Shown here: positions 52,721 through 62,224 of the stretch, one piece after another | How positions within the stretch are numbered: the stretch's first letter is position 1 | How the letters are laid out: each line of letters begins with the position of its first letter | Source of the DNA: Candidatus Methylomirabilis lanthanidiphila | GTDB taxonomy: Bacteria; Methylomirabilota; Methylomirabilia; Methylomirabilales; Methylomirabilaceae | Assembly (NCBI GenBank): GCA_902196205.1 | Contig: CABIKM010000048.1 | Span: 1 to 64,000 of the forward strand | DNA length: 64,000 nt | Direction: 5' to 3' | The notes under the pieces: model-generated | Seen by the model: only the letters and a program-made list of their open reading frames with translations | Databases searched by the model: none | What the model was told of the DNA's origin: nothing | Program-made: the position numbers and the translations under genes

Positions 52721-53212
52721 CTACGGGTAGCTGAGCTTCTCTGGCGAGGCTGGACTGATCCGATCCTTTTCCGTCTGACTACCCGTGACCTGACGGCGAT
52801 TGATCTCAATCTCACCCTTCAAGGAGGCGCCCTCTGCGGCAGCGATGCTGCCGGTCTTGACGTTCCCCGTCACGCTGCCGGTCGGCAGGAGATCGACGCG
52901 TCCACTGGCGATCAGATTACCTTTCACGTGGCCGCCGACAACGATGTTGGTCGCCGCGATGTCGGCCTCGACTCTGGCCGCCTCTCCGATCATAATAGTC
53001 CCAACGAGATCAATGGTCCCGTGAAACCCGCCCATGAGCTGCATGTCGCCTTCGCCGGTCAACTCACCGCGAATCTCGATCTTTTCGCCAACGACAAACG
53101 CGTTATTTGTCGGCATCTCCATCGTTGGCGTTGGCATCGGTCTCGTCGGTTCCGGGCTGTTGGATCCCAGCGCCCCCCAGATTGAGTCTAACATCCCGCG
53201 TTTCTCCTGCAT
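52721..53212 (-). CDS. Bactofilin
   Basis: 163 residues. The core (EIRGELTGEGDMQLMGGFHG, VGGHVKGNLIASGRVDLLPT, GNVKTGSIAAAEGASLKGEI) is the right-handed beta-helix of bactofilins, which polymerise into cytoskeletal filaments and help organise cell shape. A proline-rich N-terminal tail is typical. GGAGGGAGGG precedes ATG 53212. Confidence 0.9.
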   Translation of the reverse strand: MQEKRGMLDSIWGALGSNSPEPTRPMPTPTMEMPTNNAFVVGEKIEIRGELTGEGDMQLMGGFHGTIDLVGTIMIGEAARVEADIAATNIVVGGHVKGNLIASGRVDLLPTGSVTGNVKTGSIAAAEGASLKGEIEINRRQVTGSQTEKDRISPASPEKLSYP

Positions 53213-53276
53213 AATACACCCTCCCTCCATGAACGGTTTCCCACATTTACACGATCCGGATCTAAGAACATGGTGG

Positions 53277-53975
53277 TTAGAAAGTCGCCTCGGCCGGAAC
53301 GGTCGGAGCACTCCCACCTTTGAACCACCCGCTGGAGCCGCCGCTTACCGATTCTACGAGGTAATTGAGCAGCTTCTCATACTCCAGCAGCACCTCTTTT
53401 GCGTCACTGCGAGAATGCCACCACCCCTCCGGATTAAAGGTATCGTAGCGGGTGGGCCGGCTGATGATGCTGATCCTCCCGCCTGACACGCTCGCCAGAA
53501 TCTTACTCGCCCGCGTAGAATGCGATCTGTCCGTCACAAGGATTACTGTGTCTATCCGGTGTTCCTTGAGAAAGCGTACGAGATAGTCCATCTCGCTTGC
53601 CGTACTGTCGGCCCGCTCACTGACCTGGAGGACCACGGTGGCCGGTACTCGCATCGCCTTGAGGACCATCCACTGAATGGTCCGCTCTTCAGGAACGGTA
53701 AAGCCCAGCCGCGCCAGCGCGTCGTATCCTTTCGGCAAGCGCTGATGGGTCAGGATGATTCTGGGCGCATAGCCGTCCTGGTACAGCCTGACAGCCTCGA
53801 GGATGCGGGCGACCCCCCCATCCCCCGCCAGCACGACGATCGCATCAGCCTTTCGTAGACGATCCTCCGTCACCAGATAACGACCCATACCTCTGAGAAA
53901 GAACGGGTAACTCAGGTAGAGCGCCAAGCCGAGAATCGGGAAAACGATCAGCCACCGGATCAGTTTTCCTATCAT
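53277..53975 (-). CDS. DUF218 (YdcF/SanA-like) membrane protein
   Basis: 232 residues: an N-terminal helix (about 7-28), then ADAIVVLAGDGGVARILEAV, DGYAPRIILTHQR, ADSTASEMDYLVRFLKEHRI and ILVTDRSHSTRAS, the DUF218 motifs with conserved acidic and serine/threonine residues. The family is linked to envelope integrity; exact reaction unknown. It lies upstream of bactofilin on the same strand. Confidence 0.85.
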   Translation of the reverse strand: MIGKLIRWLIVFPILGLALYLSYPFFLRGMGRYLVTEDRLRKADAIVVLAGDGGVARILEAVRLYQDGYAPRIILTHQRLPKGYDALARLGFTVPEERTIQWMVLKAMRVPATVVLQVSERADSTASEMDYLVRFLKEHRIDTVILVTDRSHSTRASKILASVSGGRISIISRPTRYDTFNPEGWWHSRSDAKEVLLEYEKLLNYLVESVSGGSSGWFKGGSAPTVPAEATF

Positions 53976-54059
53976 CGTCCCGATATCGTTCCCACCGCAA
54001 CCAGTTGCTCCCGTCCGTCGATCTGATCCGGAACGATCATCCCCGTTGGAATGATTGAT

Positions 54060-54515
54060 TCAGCGCAACTGCCCACGATTGCCGTTCTCCTCAGGTACAG
54101 GCAGCCGTTGTGAGTGGGAAGATCGGCGAAAGGCTCGGCGCAGTCGAGCCTGCAGCCATAGCCACAGGCGTCCTACAGGGGACCGGGTCAGGCGCTCCAG
54201 TCGTTGCAACCGGTCCAGGACAAGACGGTGGGCCTCCTCTGCCTCCTCTGCCAATTCCCCCTGCCAGGCACGAGATACCATCGGCCCAGTGAGCCCTCGG
54301 ACACACACGGCATAGTCCAGTGTCAGTCGAGTCAACCGGTCGTCACCGATTCGCTGTAGCGCGTGGCGGAGTTCCCGGTCATCCTCCTTGGGAACATGAT
54401 CCGCATCGCTCTCCAGCAGTTTCGTTTCGAGTCGGCCAAGTATCTTCCGAACCGCGGCAAGTTCCTCCACCAGCGTGTGCTCATGCCGCGAACCGTGATG
54501 ATTGGACGCAACCAT
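54060..54515 (-). CDS. Hypothetical helical protein
   Basis: About 151 residues, highly charged and probably all helix (TLVEELAAVRKILGRLETKL, ELAEEAEEAHRLVLDRLQRL), ending in an arginine-rich tail. Codon use is like its neighbours. No domain recognised. A longer reading starts at 54560. Confidence 0.5.
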   Translation of the reverse strand: MVASNHHGSRHEHTLVEELAAVRKILGRLETKLLESDADHVPKEDDRELRHALQRIGDDRLTRLTLDYAVCVRGLTGPMVSRAWQGELAEEAEEAHRLVLDRLQRLERLTRSPVGRLWLWLQARLRRAFRRSSHSQRLPVPEENGNRGQLR

Positions 54516-54685
54516 CACCACCCTTCCCACGCAGTCACGTCGTGTATGTCCTTGTGACAATTGCTTGCCAGGCCGAGGATAGTATGGTATCCAAGCTTAG
54601 TCAACCTCATTTCAACACCTCACAAAGGCTGTCATACTACCTGTCGGCATCGAATTCAGAGAAGCCCTTGAAGAGACACCTAACC

Positions 54686-56584
54686 ATGACATCATCCTCC
54701 TCCGAGTCCGGCGTGTTCGACCCCTCTTCGTTCGACGCGCTCAGCGCCTCGAACACGATCGGCGAAATCGTCCGCTATCAGGCGGAACACCGCGTAGATG
54801 CGCCCTGGTGCTACCTGCTCCACGGTACGGACCCCGATGCGCCGGTACAGTTCAGTACGTTGCGCCAGGAGGCCGAGCGGGTAGCCGCGCTCCTTCAAGA
54901 ACTGGGAGTCCGGCCCGGCGACCGGGTCCTCATCATGCTGCCTACCGGGCGACCGATCCTGCAGGCGCTGTTCGGGACCTGGCTGGCAGGTGCTGTGGCC
55001 GTTCCCACGTACCCACCCCTTCTTCTCCCGAAGGGGCTGCTGCAAACGCTGGCTGCGGCAACCGCGACCCGCACGTATGCTCCAGCTAAGTGGATCATCG
55101 ACCGGCTTCTGCAACAACCGTTCGCCAGACGCGGGCGCCAGGGGAAAAGGGCGGGACGGCCTGTCATCGCTCTGCTGGAAAAGCTCCAGCGCCTCTGTCG
55201 CTACGTGGACCAGCAGGTCCACGTCTGCCAGACCTCGAGGCCGGCTGTGGTGATTGCCGAACCGGATTTCGGTCCGGTCTGCCGGGCGGCGGCCAGGTTG
55301 CTCTCTGAGGCGCCGACCTTCGTGGCGGCATCGGACCTCTTGCGAGGAACCGCCCGGTTTCGGACGCCGGACGCGGACAGTAGCGCAACGGCACTGATCC
55401 AGTTCACTTCCGGATCGACCGGCGTTCAGAAGGGTGTCATGCTCAGCCATCGAGCGATCTTAGCCAACATCCGGGCGTTCGGGGAAGCGATCCGGCCGAC
55501 GCCGGATGACAGAGTGGTGTCGTGGTTGCCGCTCTATCATGACATGGGGCTCATCGGGGTCACACTGGGATCATTTGCCCTCGGCATGGAAGCCTGTCTG
55601 ATGTCGCCCACCGACTTTACCCGCGATCCCATCCGCTGGATCTGGGCGCTCCATCGGTTTAGCGCGACAATCTCGGTGGCCAATAATTCAGCTATCGGCC
55701 GGCTCGCAAGAATGTGCCGGATTGCCCCCAGACGGTTTGCGCACGATCCGGCTCATGGACCGGAGAGCCGTCTTGACCTCTCTCACCTGCGGATCCTGAT
55801 GAACGGCTCTGAACCGGTCACGGTGCAAGCGATGGAGGCGTTCCAACGCGAGTTCGAGCAGTTCGGCCTTCGCCGGGAAGCGCTGTCCCCGGTCTATGGA
55901 CTGGCCGAGATGGCGCTCGCGGTCTCCTTCCCGGACCTCGCGGCACCCTATCGAGTCAATAGACAACGGGGCGAGGAATGGGTGTCTGTGGGGCCGCCGC
56001 TTCAGGGTTTTGAGATTCAAATCATAAGCGGGGAAGGTCACCGGCTTCCGGCGGGGCATCTCGGCGAGGTGATCGTTGCCGGACCAAGCCTCATGGACGG
56101 CTATTTTGCGGACCCTGAAGCAACCGCGCAGGTCATTCGAGAACGAGACGGACAACCGTGGTTGCACACCGGCGATGAGGGCATGATCGACCCGACAGGA
56201 GAGCTGTACATCACCGGAAGACTGAAAGAGATCGTCATCAAGAGTGGCCGCAACTATGCTCCGGCCCATCTCGAAGAGGTCGTAGAAACCGTCGAGGGGA
56301 TCAGACCGGGCCGAACCGTTGTCTTCGGCGTCACCGACGTCAGATCCGGAACCCAACGCGTGGTCGCCGTGGTCGAGCTTGCCGACCCACACTGTCACGA
56401 GTCGCTCCGGGACACCTTGATGCGGGAGATCCGCTCCCGAGTGGATGACGTTTATCGACCGGCAGGCGGGACGGTGCTCGATCAGGTGCTGCTGGTCGCG
56501 CCGGGAACCCTGAGTAAAACCACCAGCGGCAAGCGGATGCGGCTCGACGCCCGAGAGCGATTCCTCCGGGGCGAGTTCGGTTAA
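54686..56584 (+). CDS. Fatty acyl-AMP ligase (FAAL-like)
   Basis: 632 residues of the adenylate-forming superfamily. TALIQFTSGSTGVQKGVMLS is the A3 motif, WLPLYHDMGLIG and SPVYGLAEMALAVSFP are typical of FAALs rather than acyl-CoA ligases, and LHTGDEGMIDPTGELYITGR with KEIVIKSGRNYAPAHLEE completes the core. FAALs activate fatty acids as acyl-adenylates for loading onto carrier proteins. No carrier or PKS gene is adjacent. ATG 54686 gives the family-length N-terminus, though its ribosome site is weak. Confidence 0.85.
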   Translation: MTSSSSESGVFDPSSFDALSASNTIGEIVRYQAEHRVDAPWCYLLHGTDPDAPVQFSTLRQEAERVAALLQELGVRPGDRVLIMLPTGRPILQALFGTWLAGAVAVPTYPPLLLPKGLLQTLAAATATRTYAPAKWIIDRLLQQPFARRGRQGKRAGRPVIALLEKLQRLCRYVDQQVHVCQTSRPAVVIAEPDFGPVCRAAARLLSEAPTFVAASDLLRGTARFRTPDADSSATALIQFTSGSTGVQKGVMLSHRAILANIRAFGEAIRPTPDDRVVSWLPLYHDMGLIGVTLGSFALGMEACLMSPTDFTRDPIRWIWALHRFSATISVANNSAIGRLARMCRIAPRRFAHDPAHGPESRLDLSHLRILMNGSEPVTVQAMEAFQREFEQFGLRREALSPVYGLAEMALAVSFPDLAAPYRVNRQRGEEWVSVGPPLQGFEIQIISGEGHRLPAGHLGEVIVAGPSLMDGYFADPEATAQVIRERDGQPWLHTGDEGMIDPTGELYITGRLKEIVIKSGRNYAPAHLEEVVETVEGIRPGRTVVFGVTDVRSGTQRVVAVVELADPHCHESLRDTLMREIRSRVDDVYRPAGGTVLDQVLLVAPGTLSKTTSGKRMRLDARERFLRGEFG

Positions 56585-56605
56585 CGTCACCCTGAGGCGT
56601 GAGTG

Positions 56606-56986
56606 ATGGGATTTCTCATTCGACTGTTTCTTAACGCGCTGGCTCTCGTCATCGTATCGGCCGTCATCCCCGGCATCGAGGTGCGTGGGGTCCTCCCTGC
56701 GCTGGCTGCCGCCTTCTTTCTCGGGGTGGTCAACGCCTTTATACGACCTGTGCTCCTGATCCTGACACTTCCACTTACGATCATCACACTGGGGCTGTTC
56801 ATCCCGTTGCTTAACGCCGCTCTCCTGAAACTCGTCTCGCTGATGATCCAGGGATTCGAGGTGCACGGCTTCTGGTCTGCGGTGTTCGGGGCAATTCTGA
56901 TCAGCCTGATCAGCGGCGTCTTGAATCTTCTGATTAATGACCGCGGTCGGGTGGAGGTCATTGTCCACCGCCACAGAAACTTGTAA
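56606..56986 (+). CDS. Four-helix membrane protein (PF04020-type, 'phage holin family')
   Basis: 126 residues with four hydrophobic helices; AFFLGVVNAFIRPVLLILTL and PLTIITLGLFIPLLNAALLK are the conserved NxxIRPxL and LPxTxxTLGLF motifs of this chromosomal family (often called YvlD-like). Not evidence of a prophage. GTG 56603 is an alternative start. Confidence 0.8.
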   Translation: MGFLIRLFLNALALVIVSAVIPGIEVRGVLPALAAAFFLGVVNAFIRPVLLILTLPLTIITLGLFIPLLNAALLKLVSLMIQGFEVHGFWSAVFGAILISLISGVLNLLINDRGRVEVIVHRHRNL

Positions 56987-57044
56987 CCAGCCCTTTCCTG
57001 ACAACCGGAACTATGCTATAAAGAGCGGCGATCCGTCCTTCAAC

Positions 57045-57118
57045 GTCCCCATCGTCTAGCCGGCCCAGGACGCGGCCCTTTCAAGGCCGAAACACGGGTT
57101 CGAATCCCGTTGGGGACG
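57045..57118 (+). tRNA. tRNA-Glu (anticodon TTC)
   Basis: Acceptor stem GTCCCCA (57045-57051) pairs with TGGGGAC (57111-57117), discriminator G. The anticodon arm CGGCC-CTTTCAA-GGCCG has anticodon TTC at 57080-57082. The T arm ACGGG-TTCGAAT-CCCGT is canonical. CCA is not encoded. Confidence 0.95.
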
Positions 57119-57293
57119 CTAAGTAAATTAGGTAGTTGCTCGCCTTCACGCGTCCTCTGTTGATCGTCAGTCACCAAATCACCACTACTCCGCGCGCCCC
57201 TGGCGAACCACACTTTCCCTCAGCAACCATTGGTGGTATCCTGTGCCGATACAACATCGTTGCGCGGGTGTACCGGATCGGTCGGAGTCCTGG

Positions 57294-60143
57294 ATGACCT
57301 TGACGCCTTACCACACGAAGTACTTCGCGCATGAGCTGACCAAGCGCTGTCCGTCCGACAGTATCGAGAAGCTCGCCGGCGCGCTCGTCGATGCTCAGGT
57401 CGACCTTAATCCCCACCAAGTACAAGCCGCGCTGTTCGCCTTTCAGTCCCCCTTCTCAAAGGGCGCGATCCTCGCCGACGAGGTGGGGCTGGGTAAGACC
57501 ATCGAGGCGGGCCTGGTAGTGTCGCAGAAATGGGCAGAGCGTAAGCGGCGTATCCTGATCATTACGCCCTCGAATCTTCGCAAGCAGTGGCACCAGGAAC
57601 TGGCCGAGAAGTTCTTTCTACCCTGCCGCATCCTTGAGACCAAGTTCTACAATGAAGCGATCAAGTTGGGAAATGTCCGGCCATTTCACGACCACGCCAT
57701 TGTCATCTGCTCGTATCAGTTCGCTCGCAACAAGGCCCCCGACATTAGTACGACACCGTGGGACCTGGTGGTCATCGACGAGGCCCATCGACTTCGCAAC
57801 GTCTATAAACCCTCTAACGTCATCGCCAATACCCTCAAGTCGGCCTTAAAGGATGCCCCCAAGCTGCTGCTGACCGCGACCCCGCTTCAGAACTCACTGT
57901 TGGAACTGTTCGGCCTGGTGAGCGTCATTGACGAGCGGATATTCGGCGATGTCCAGAGCTTCCGTGAGCAGTTTACCGCTCTTGGCAACCAGGCCGTATT
58001 CAATACCCTGAAGACTCGTCTGCAACCGATCTGTCATCGGACGCTGCGCCGCCAGGTACTGCCGTATGTGCGGTACACCAGGCGGCTGCCTATCGTCCAG
58101 CCCTTCACCCCGGAGGAGAGCGAGGATCAGCTCTACCACCTCGTCTCGGACTATCTCCGCCGCGACAACCTGCAGGCCCTGCCGGCCAGTCAACGCTCCC
58201 TCATGACCTTGGTCCTACGCAAGCTGCTCGCCTCGTCCACGTTCGCCATCGCCGGCGCGCTCCACTCGCTCAGCCGCCGGCTGCAAGTCCACCTCGCACA
58301 GCTAGAAGCCCAGGCGCCGCTCGAAGAGGAGCTGGATCAGGACTACGAGGCCCTCGGCGAGACGGCGGAAGAATGGCCGGAGCAACAAGCCCCCGAACCG
58401 CTCTCTCCGGCCGACCGCGCGGCGATCGAGAGCGAGATCGCCGATCTTGAACGGTTTCGCCGACTCGCCGTGTCCATCACACACAACGCCAAGGGGAAGG
58501 CGCTGCTCATCGCCCTTCAACGGGCCTTTGCCGAAGCCGACCGGCTCGGTGCACCTCGCAAGGCCATCGTCTTCACCGAATCGCGCCGTACGCAAGACTA
58601 TCTGCTGCGCGTGCTGGCCGACAGTCCATACAAGGACAGCATCGTGCTCTTCAACGGCTCGAACAGCGACGAGCGATCGCGCCGTATTTACGCCGACTGG
58701 ATCGAGCGCCATGCCGGTACCGACCGTATGACCGGCTCGCGATCCGCCGACATGCGCTCAGCCCTGGTGGATTATTTCAAAGAACAGGGCCAGATCATGA
58801 TCGCCACCGAGGCCGGCGCCGAGGGGATCAACCTCCAGTTCTGCTCGCTTGTCGTGAACTATGATCTGCCGTGGAACCCGCAGCGGATTGAGCAACGGAT
58901 CGGACGCTGCCACCGCTACGGCCAGCAGCACGATGTGGTGGTGGTCAACTTCCTCAACCAGAAGAACGAGGCCGACCAGCGCGTCTTTCAGCTCCTGGCC
59001 GAGAAGTTTCAGCTGTTCGAAGGCGTCTTCGGCGTCAGTGACGAGGTGCTCGGCGCCATTGAATCGGGTGTCGATCTTGAACGGCGCATCGCCGAGATCT
59101 ATCAACGGTGTCGTACCCCGGAAGAGATCAATGCCTCTTTCGACGCCCTCCAGAACGAACTCGGCACACAGATCGACGAGGCCATGACGCAGACGCGCCG
59201 GCAACTGCTGGAACATTTTGACGACGAGGTCCGAGAGAAGCTGCGGGTCAGCGACGAGCATTCGCGCCACTTTCTCAACCACTTCGAACGGATGCTCATG
59301 AAGCTGACGCGGCACGAGCTGAACGGCCATGCCGACTTTCTCGGCGATTCAGCCTTCCGCTTGAAGTCCTGCCCATTCGACAGCGATATCCCGCTGGGTC
59401 TGTATGAACTGCCCCGCCGCTCCGGCGAGGCGCACTTGTATCGTCTTGGCCATCCGCTGGCCCAGCGGATTCTGGAGCAGGCGAAGGATCGGGAGCTTCC
59501 GCCCGCCGAACTGGTCTTCGATCTGAGCATCCACGAGGGGAAGGTCAGTGTCCTGGAGCCTTTCGTCGGCCGATCCGGGACGCTCGCGCTCGCACTACTG
59601 ACCATTGAGGCTCTCGATCAATCGGAGGATCACCTGATCTTTGCGGCCGCGACGGACGACGGCCGAGTGTTGGATGAAGCGGTTGCCCGCCGCCTGTTTG
59701 GCGTGCCGGCGCGCGCAGTCACGCAACTTCCAAACGGAAATGAGGACTCCACCATACAGGACATCCTCAGTCAACGTCAGGAGGCTATCCAGCGGACCAT
59801 CTCCCAGCGTAATGCCGCCTTCTTCGAGGCCGAAGCCGACAAGCTGGACGGCTGGGCGGACGACCTGAAGGTGGGCCTGGAACGCGAGATTAAAGACCTG
59901 GATCGTCAGATCAAAGAGGCTCGGCGGGCGGCCAAGGCGACTCTCACCCTGGAGGACAAGCTGGCCGGACAGAAGCAGGTGAAAGCCCTTGAAACTCAGC
60001 GCAATACCAAGCGCCGCGCCCTCTTTGACGCGCAAGACGACATCGACCGTCGCCGCGAACAGCTCATCGCCGAGATTGAGGGCAAACTGCAGCAGCGCGT
60101 CTCGCAGACGACGCTGTTTTCGATCCGGTGGAAGCTCACGTGA
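57294..60143 (+). CDS. SNF2/RapA-like helicase of a defence island
   Basis: 949 residues. LADEVGLGKTIEAGLVVSQK (motif I), VVIDEAHRLRN (II), LLLTATPLQNSLLELFGLVS (III), VFTESRRTQDYLLRVL (IV), GAEGINLQFCSLVVNYDLPW (V) and QRIEQRIGRCHRYGQ (VI). A long charged C-terminus with coiled coil (about 845-930) follows. Such helicases occur in restriction-like and DISARM-type loci with methyltransferase partners, none of which is adjacent here. ATG 57294 has CGGAG upstream; GTG 57243 is the longer option. Its last codons are partly duplicated at 61540. Confidence 0.85.
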   Translation: MTLTPYHTKYFAHELTKRCPSDSIEKLAGALVDAQVDLNPHQVQAALFAFQSPFSKGAILADEVGLGKTIEAGLVVSQKWAERKRRILIITPSNLRKQWHQELAEKFFLPCRILETKFYNEAIKLGNVRPFHDHAIVICSYQFARNKAPDISTTPWDLVVIDEAHRLRNVYKPSNVIANTLKSALKDAPKLLLTATPLQNSLLELFGLVSVIDERIFGDVQSFREQFTALGNQAVFNTLKTRLQPICHRTLRRQVLPYVRYTRRLPIVQPFTPEESEDQLYHLVSDYLRRDNLQALPASQRSLMTLVLRKLLASSTFAIAGALHSLSRRLQVHLAQLEAQAPLEEELDQDYEALGETAEEWPEQQAPEPLSPADRAAIESEIADLERFRRLAVSITHNAKGKALLIALQRAFAEADRLGAPRKAIVFTESRRTQDYLLRVLADSPYKDSIVLFNGSNSDERSRRIYADWIERHAGTDRMTGSRSADMRSALVDYFKEQGQIMIATEAGAEGINLQFCSLVVNYDLPWNPQRIEQRIGRCHRYGQQHDVVVVNFLNQKNEADQRVFQLLAEKFQLFEGVFGVSDEVLGAIESGVDLERRIAEIYQRCRTPEEINASFDALQNELGTQIDEAMTQTRRQLLEHFDDEVREKLRVSDEHSRHFLNHFERMLMKLTRHELNGHADFLGDSAFRLKSCPFDSDIPLGLYELPRRSGEAHLYRLGHPLAQRILEQAKDRELPPAELVFDLSIHEGKVSVLEPFVGRSGTLALALLTIEALDQSEDHLIFAAATDDGRVLDEAVARRLFGVPARAVTQLPNGNEDSTIQDILSQRQEAIQRTISQRNAAFFEAEADKLDGWADDLKVGLEREIKDLDRQIKEARRAAKATLTLEDKLAGQKQVKALETQRNTKRRALFDAQDDIDRRREQLIAEIEGKLQQRVSQTTLFSIRWKLT

Positions 60144-60312
60144 TCTCCACGCTCCAGAAATCCGGCAGAGCCGGTTCCGGTCATACAGGCTGCAGCGGCA
60201 ATGCGTTCGTGAGTTTATTCCTATGCCATCCGAACAAGGGGTTCTTGTGAAATCAGAGGATCAGTGAACTTTCCACTTGCGGTTGGTTTAACATTCATCT
60301 AGTTTAACAAAC

Positions 60313-61110
60313 ATGGCTAGTGGATCACGCAGCAAAATAAACCAGCTCCTTAAAGCATGGCCATCCGGCACGGTAGCGGTCTTGCCGTGGCTCCAAAAAC
60401 AGGGAGTCTATCAGCAACTGGTTCATGAATATGAAAAAAGCTCCTGGGTACGCAGGGTGGGCCAGGGGGCCTATGCCAGGGCAGGCGATACGGTCGAGTG
60501 GACTGGCGGTCTCTATGCCATCCAGGAGCAAATGGGGCTGTCCGTACACGCGGGCGGAAAAACCGCACTTCAGATGCAGGGATACGCTCATTTCCTGCCG
60601 ATGGGAGCAGGCGCAACAGTGACGCTCTTCGGGCTTCCCAATATCAAACTACCCATGTGGTTCCGGCGATACCGCTGGGGCGTTAAGGTCCGGTATACGA
60701 CGACGAATCTTTTTACCAGCGACGCAGAACAAGGACTGACAGGAAGAGCAATGGGATTCTACGTGGTTCGCCTGTCCACACCCGAGCGGGCCATCATGGA
60801 GGTCCTCTACGGAGTACCCAAAGAAGAATCATACGAGGAAGCCAAGCTGCTCATGGAGGGTCTGACGACATTGCGTCCCCGGTTGGTGCAGATGTTGCTC
60901 GAATCCTGCGTCTCCATAAAGGTCAAACGACTGTTCATGGTGCTGGCTGAAAGCTGCGGGCATACCTGGGTCAAGAAGCTCGACCTATCAAAAGTTGATT
61001 TCGGCAAGGGGAAGCGCATGCTGGTCAGGGGAGGACGGTTTGATTCCAAATATAACATCACGGTGCCGGAGAAAGGCGTCCGTCGGGGTGCAGCCGGAGA
61101 GCGGGCGTGA
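60313..61110 (+). CDS. AbiEi-type antitoxin
   Basis: 265 residues. An N-terminal winged-helix region (INQLLKAWPSGTVAVLPWLQ, LVHEYEKSSWVRRVGQGAYA) precedes the AbiEi antitoxin domain (GLYAIQEQMGLSVHAGGKTA, RLSTPERAIMEVLYGVPKEE). It is the antitoxin and repressor of type IV AbiE abortive-infection systems. Two GTTTAAC repeats (60291 and 60302 region) lie immediately upstream and may be its operator. It overlaps the next gene by 4 bp. Confidence 0.8.
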   Translation: MASGSRSKINQLLKAWPSGTVAVLPWLQKQGVYQQLVHEYEKSSWVRRVGQGAYARAGDTVEWTGGLYAIQEQMGLSVHAGGKTALQMQGYAHFLPMGAGATVTLFGLPNIKLPMWFRRYRWGVKVRYTTTNLFTSDAEQGLTGRAMGFYVVRLSTPERAIMEVLYGVPKEESYEEAKLLMEGLTTLRPRLVQMLLESCVSIKVKRLFMVLAESCGHTWVKKLDLSKVDFGKGKRMLVRGGRFDSKYNITVPEKGVRRGAAGERA

Positions 61111-61493
61111 TAGAGAGCCCATATTTCAAGCAGGCGGAATTAATGCTCAGAGCGATCCCGCACGTGGTAGGAGAGGCATGTTTTGCCCTGAAGGGTGGAA
61201 CGGCGATCAATCTGTTTGTGCGGGAGATGCCGCGGCTGTCCGTGGACATTGATCTGGCGTATCTGCCGGTTGATGAGCCGCGTGAAACAGCATTGAAAAA
61301 GATCAGTGAGGCCCTCAGCCGTGTCGCGGCGGCAATCACGAAGGCGATTGGCGGCGCAAAGGTTCAGGAAAGTCAGGCGCATGGATCGAAGCGCATCACA
61401 AAGCTCATCGTGACGACCGGATCGGCTCGCAAAATGAACAAAAAGAAGCACGCCGAATCCCTGGATAAGCTCAAAAGAACACTTGGCGTGTAA
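61107..61493 (+). pseudogene. AbiEii toxin, truncated
   Basis: 128 codons. CFALKGGTAINLFVREMPRL followed by SVDIDLAYLP is the nucleotidyltransferase core (GGT...DxD) of AbiEii. Normal AbiEii is about 250-300 residues. After KLIVTTGSAR the protein switches to an unrelated lysine-rich tail (KMNKKKHAESLDKLKRTLGV) and stops. The catalytic motif is complete but the C-terminal half needed for activity is missing. Confidence 0.7.
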
Positions 61494-61529
61494 GACCGGC
61501 GAACAAGTGATCCCGGAGAGCGAAGAAAG

Positions 61530-61584
61530 TTGGAACATCGCGTTCCACAGACGACGTTATTTTTGATCCGGTGGAGGCTGGCGT
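61530..61584 (+). pseudogene. Duplicated tail of an SNF2-helicase-like gene
   Basis: One frame reads HRVPQTTLFLIRWRLA then a stop. It matches QRVSQTTLFSIRWKLT, the last residues of the helicase ending at 60143, and DNA similarity covers about 50 bp. It looks like the end of a second, deleted helicase copy fused behind the truncated AbiEii gene. Confidence 0.65.
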
Positions 61585-61668
61585 GATTCGCAGGGTCCAC
61601 TTGACCGGCATTCGCAATGCTGCGAACATGTGACGTGCCCGACCAGAGAACGATCAGGAGGCTTGCTG

Positions 61669-62001
61669 ATGTCTAAGAGCAAGAAACCGGCCACCACGGA
61701 TGCCGTGGAAATTCTCCACCGTCGCTATTACGAAGGCTGCCCCGAGCGGCTTGCGGCACTTGAGGAGGCGCGCGCCAACGATAGCGTGGCCCGGAAAATT
61801 GCCGCGCTGCGCGTCAAGGCCGGGATGACACAACGCCAACTGGCGAAGCTAGTCGGCACCACCCTCTCCGTCATTTGCCGGCTCGAAAATGCGGAGTATG
61901 AAGGTCACTCGCTGGCGATGTTGAACAGGATCGCCGCCGCGCTGAATCAGCGGGTAGAAATCTGTTTCGTGCAAGCCCGCGAGCGGGTTCAGCACGCATG
62001 A
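61669..62001 (+). CDS. XRE-family transcriptional regulator
   Basis: 110 residues. RVKAGMTQRQLAKLVGTTLS and VICRLENAEYEGHSLAML form the helix-turn-helix; RIAAALNQRVEICFV ends the domain. AGGAGG at 61656-61661 fixes ATG 61669. The N-terminal half (YYEGCPERLAALEEARANDS) is typical of RelB/HigA-like antitoxins whose toxin partner is encoded upstream. No toxin is left there. Confidence 0.75.
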   Translation: MSKSKKPATTDAVEILHRRYYEGCPERLAALEEARANDSVARKIAALRVKAGMTQRQLAKLVGTTLSVICRLENAEYEGHSLAMLNRIAAALNQRVEICFVQARERVQHA

Positions 62002-62065
62002 GACAGGTTGACGGTCCTTACACGTTGGATGCTGCGTTGACTGCGCGCATGGCCCATGTGGAGGA

Positions 62066-62220
62066 GCCTGGATCAAGGAAGCGCAACGCCGGTTTTCCGC
62101 GTGGCGTCGCGAGGAGCAAGCCGGAGTCCAGGTTGAGCGGGTATTCGAACGGCTCCGAAAGGAGCCCAACTACGGTATAATCCCTTCAAATCTGCGAAAC
62201 GGGAAGGGCGACCGGAGGTA
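62066..62220 (+). pseudogene. Remnant of an addiction-module antitoxin (Unstab_antitox-like)
   Basis: One frame reads AWIKEAQRRFSAWRREEQAG then VQVERVFERLRKE, similar to the C-terminal half of PF09720 antitoxins. No start or N-terminal half is found, and the reading runs on to a TAA just before the next gene. Confidence 0.45.
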
Positions 62221-62224
62221 AAAG

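Noticed and set aside
56606-56986. Prophage holin
   Set aside because: The PF04020 family is mostly chromosomal; no other phage genes are nearby.
55688-57004. A 438-codon open frame on the minus strand
   Set aside because: It is antisense to the fatty-acyl-AMP ligase and the four-helix membrane protein, both clearly coding, and its composition is that of a shadow frame.
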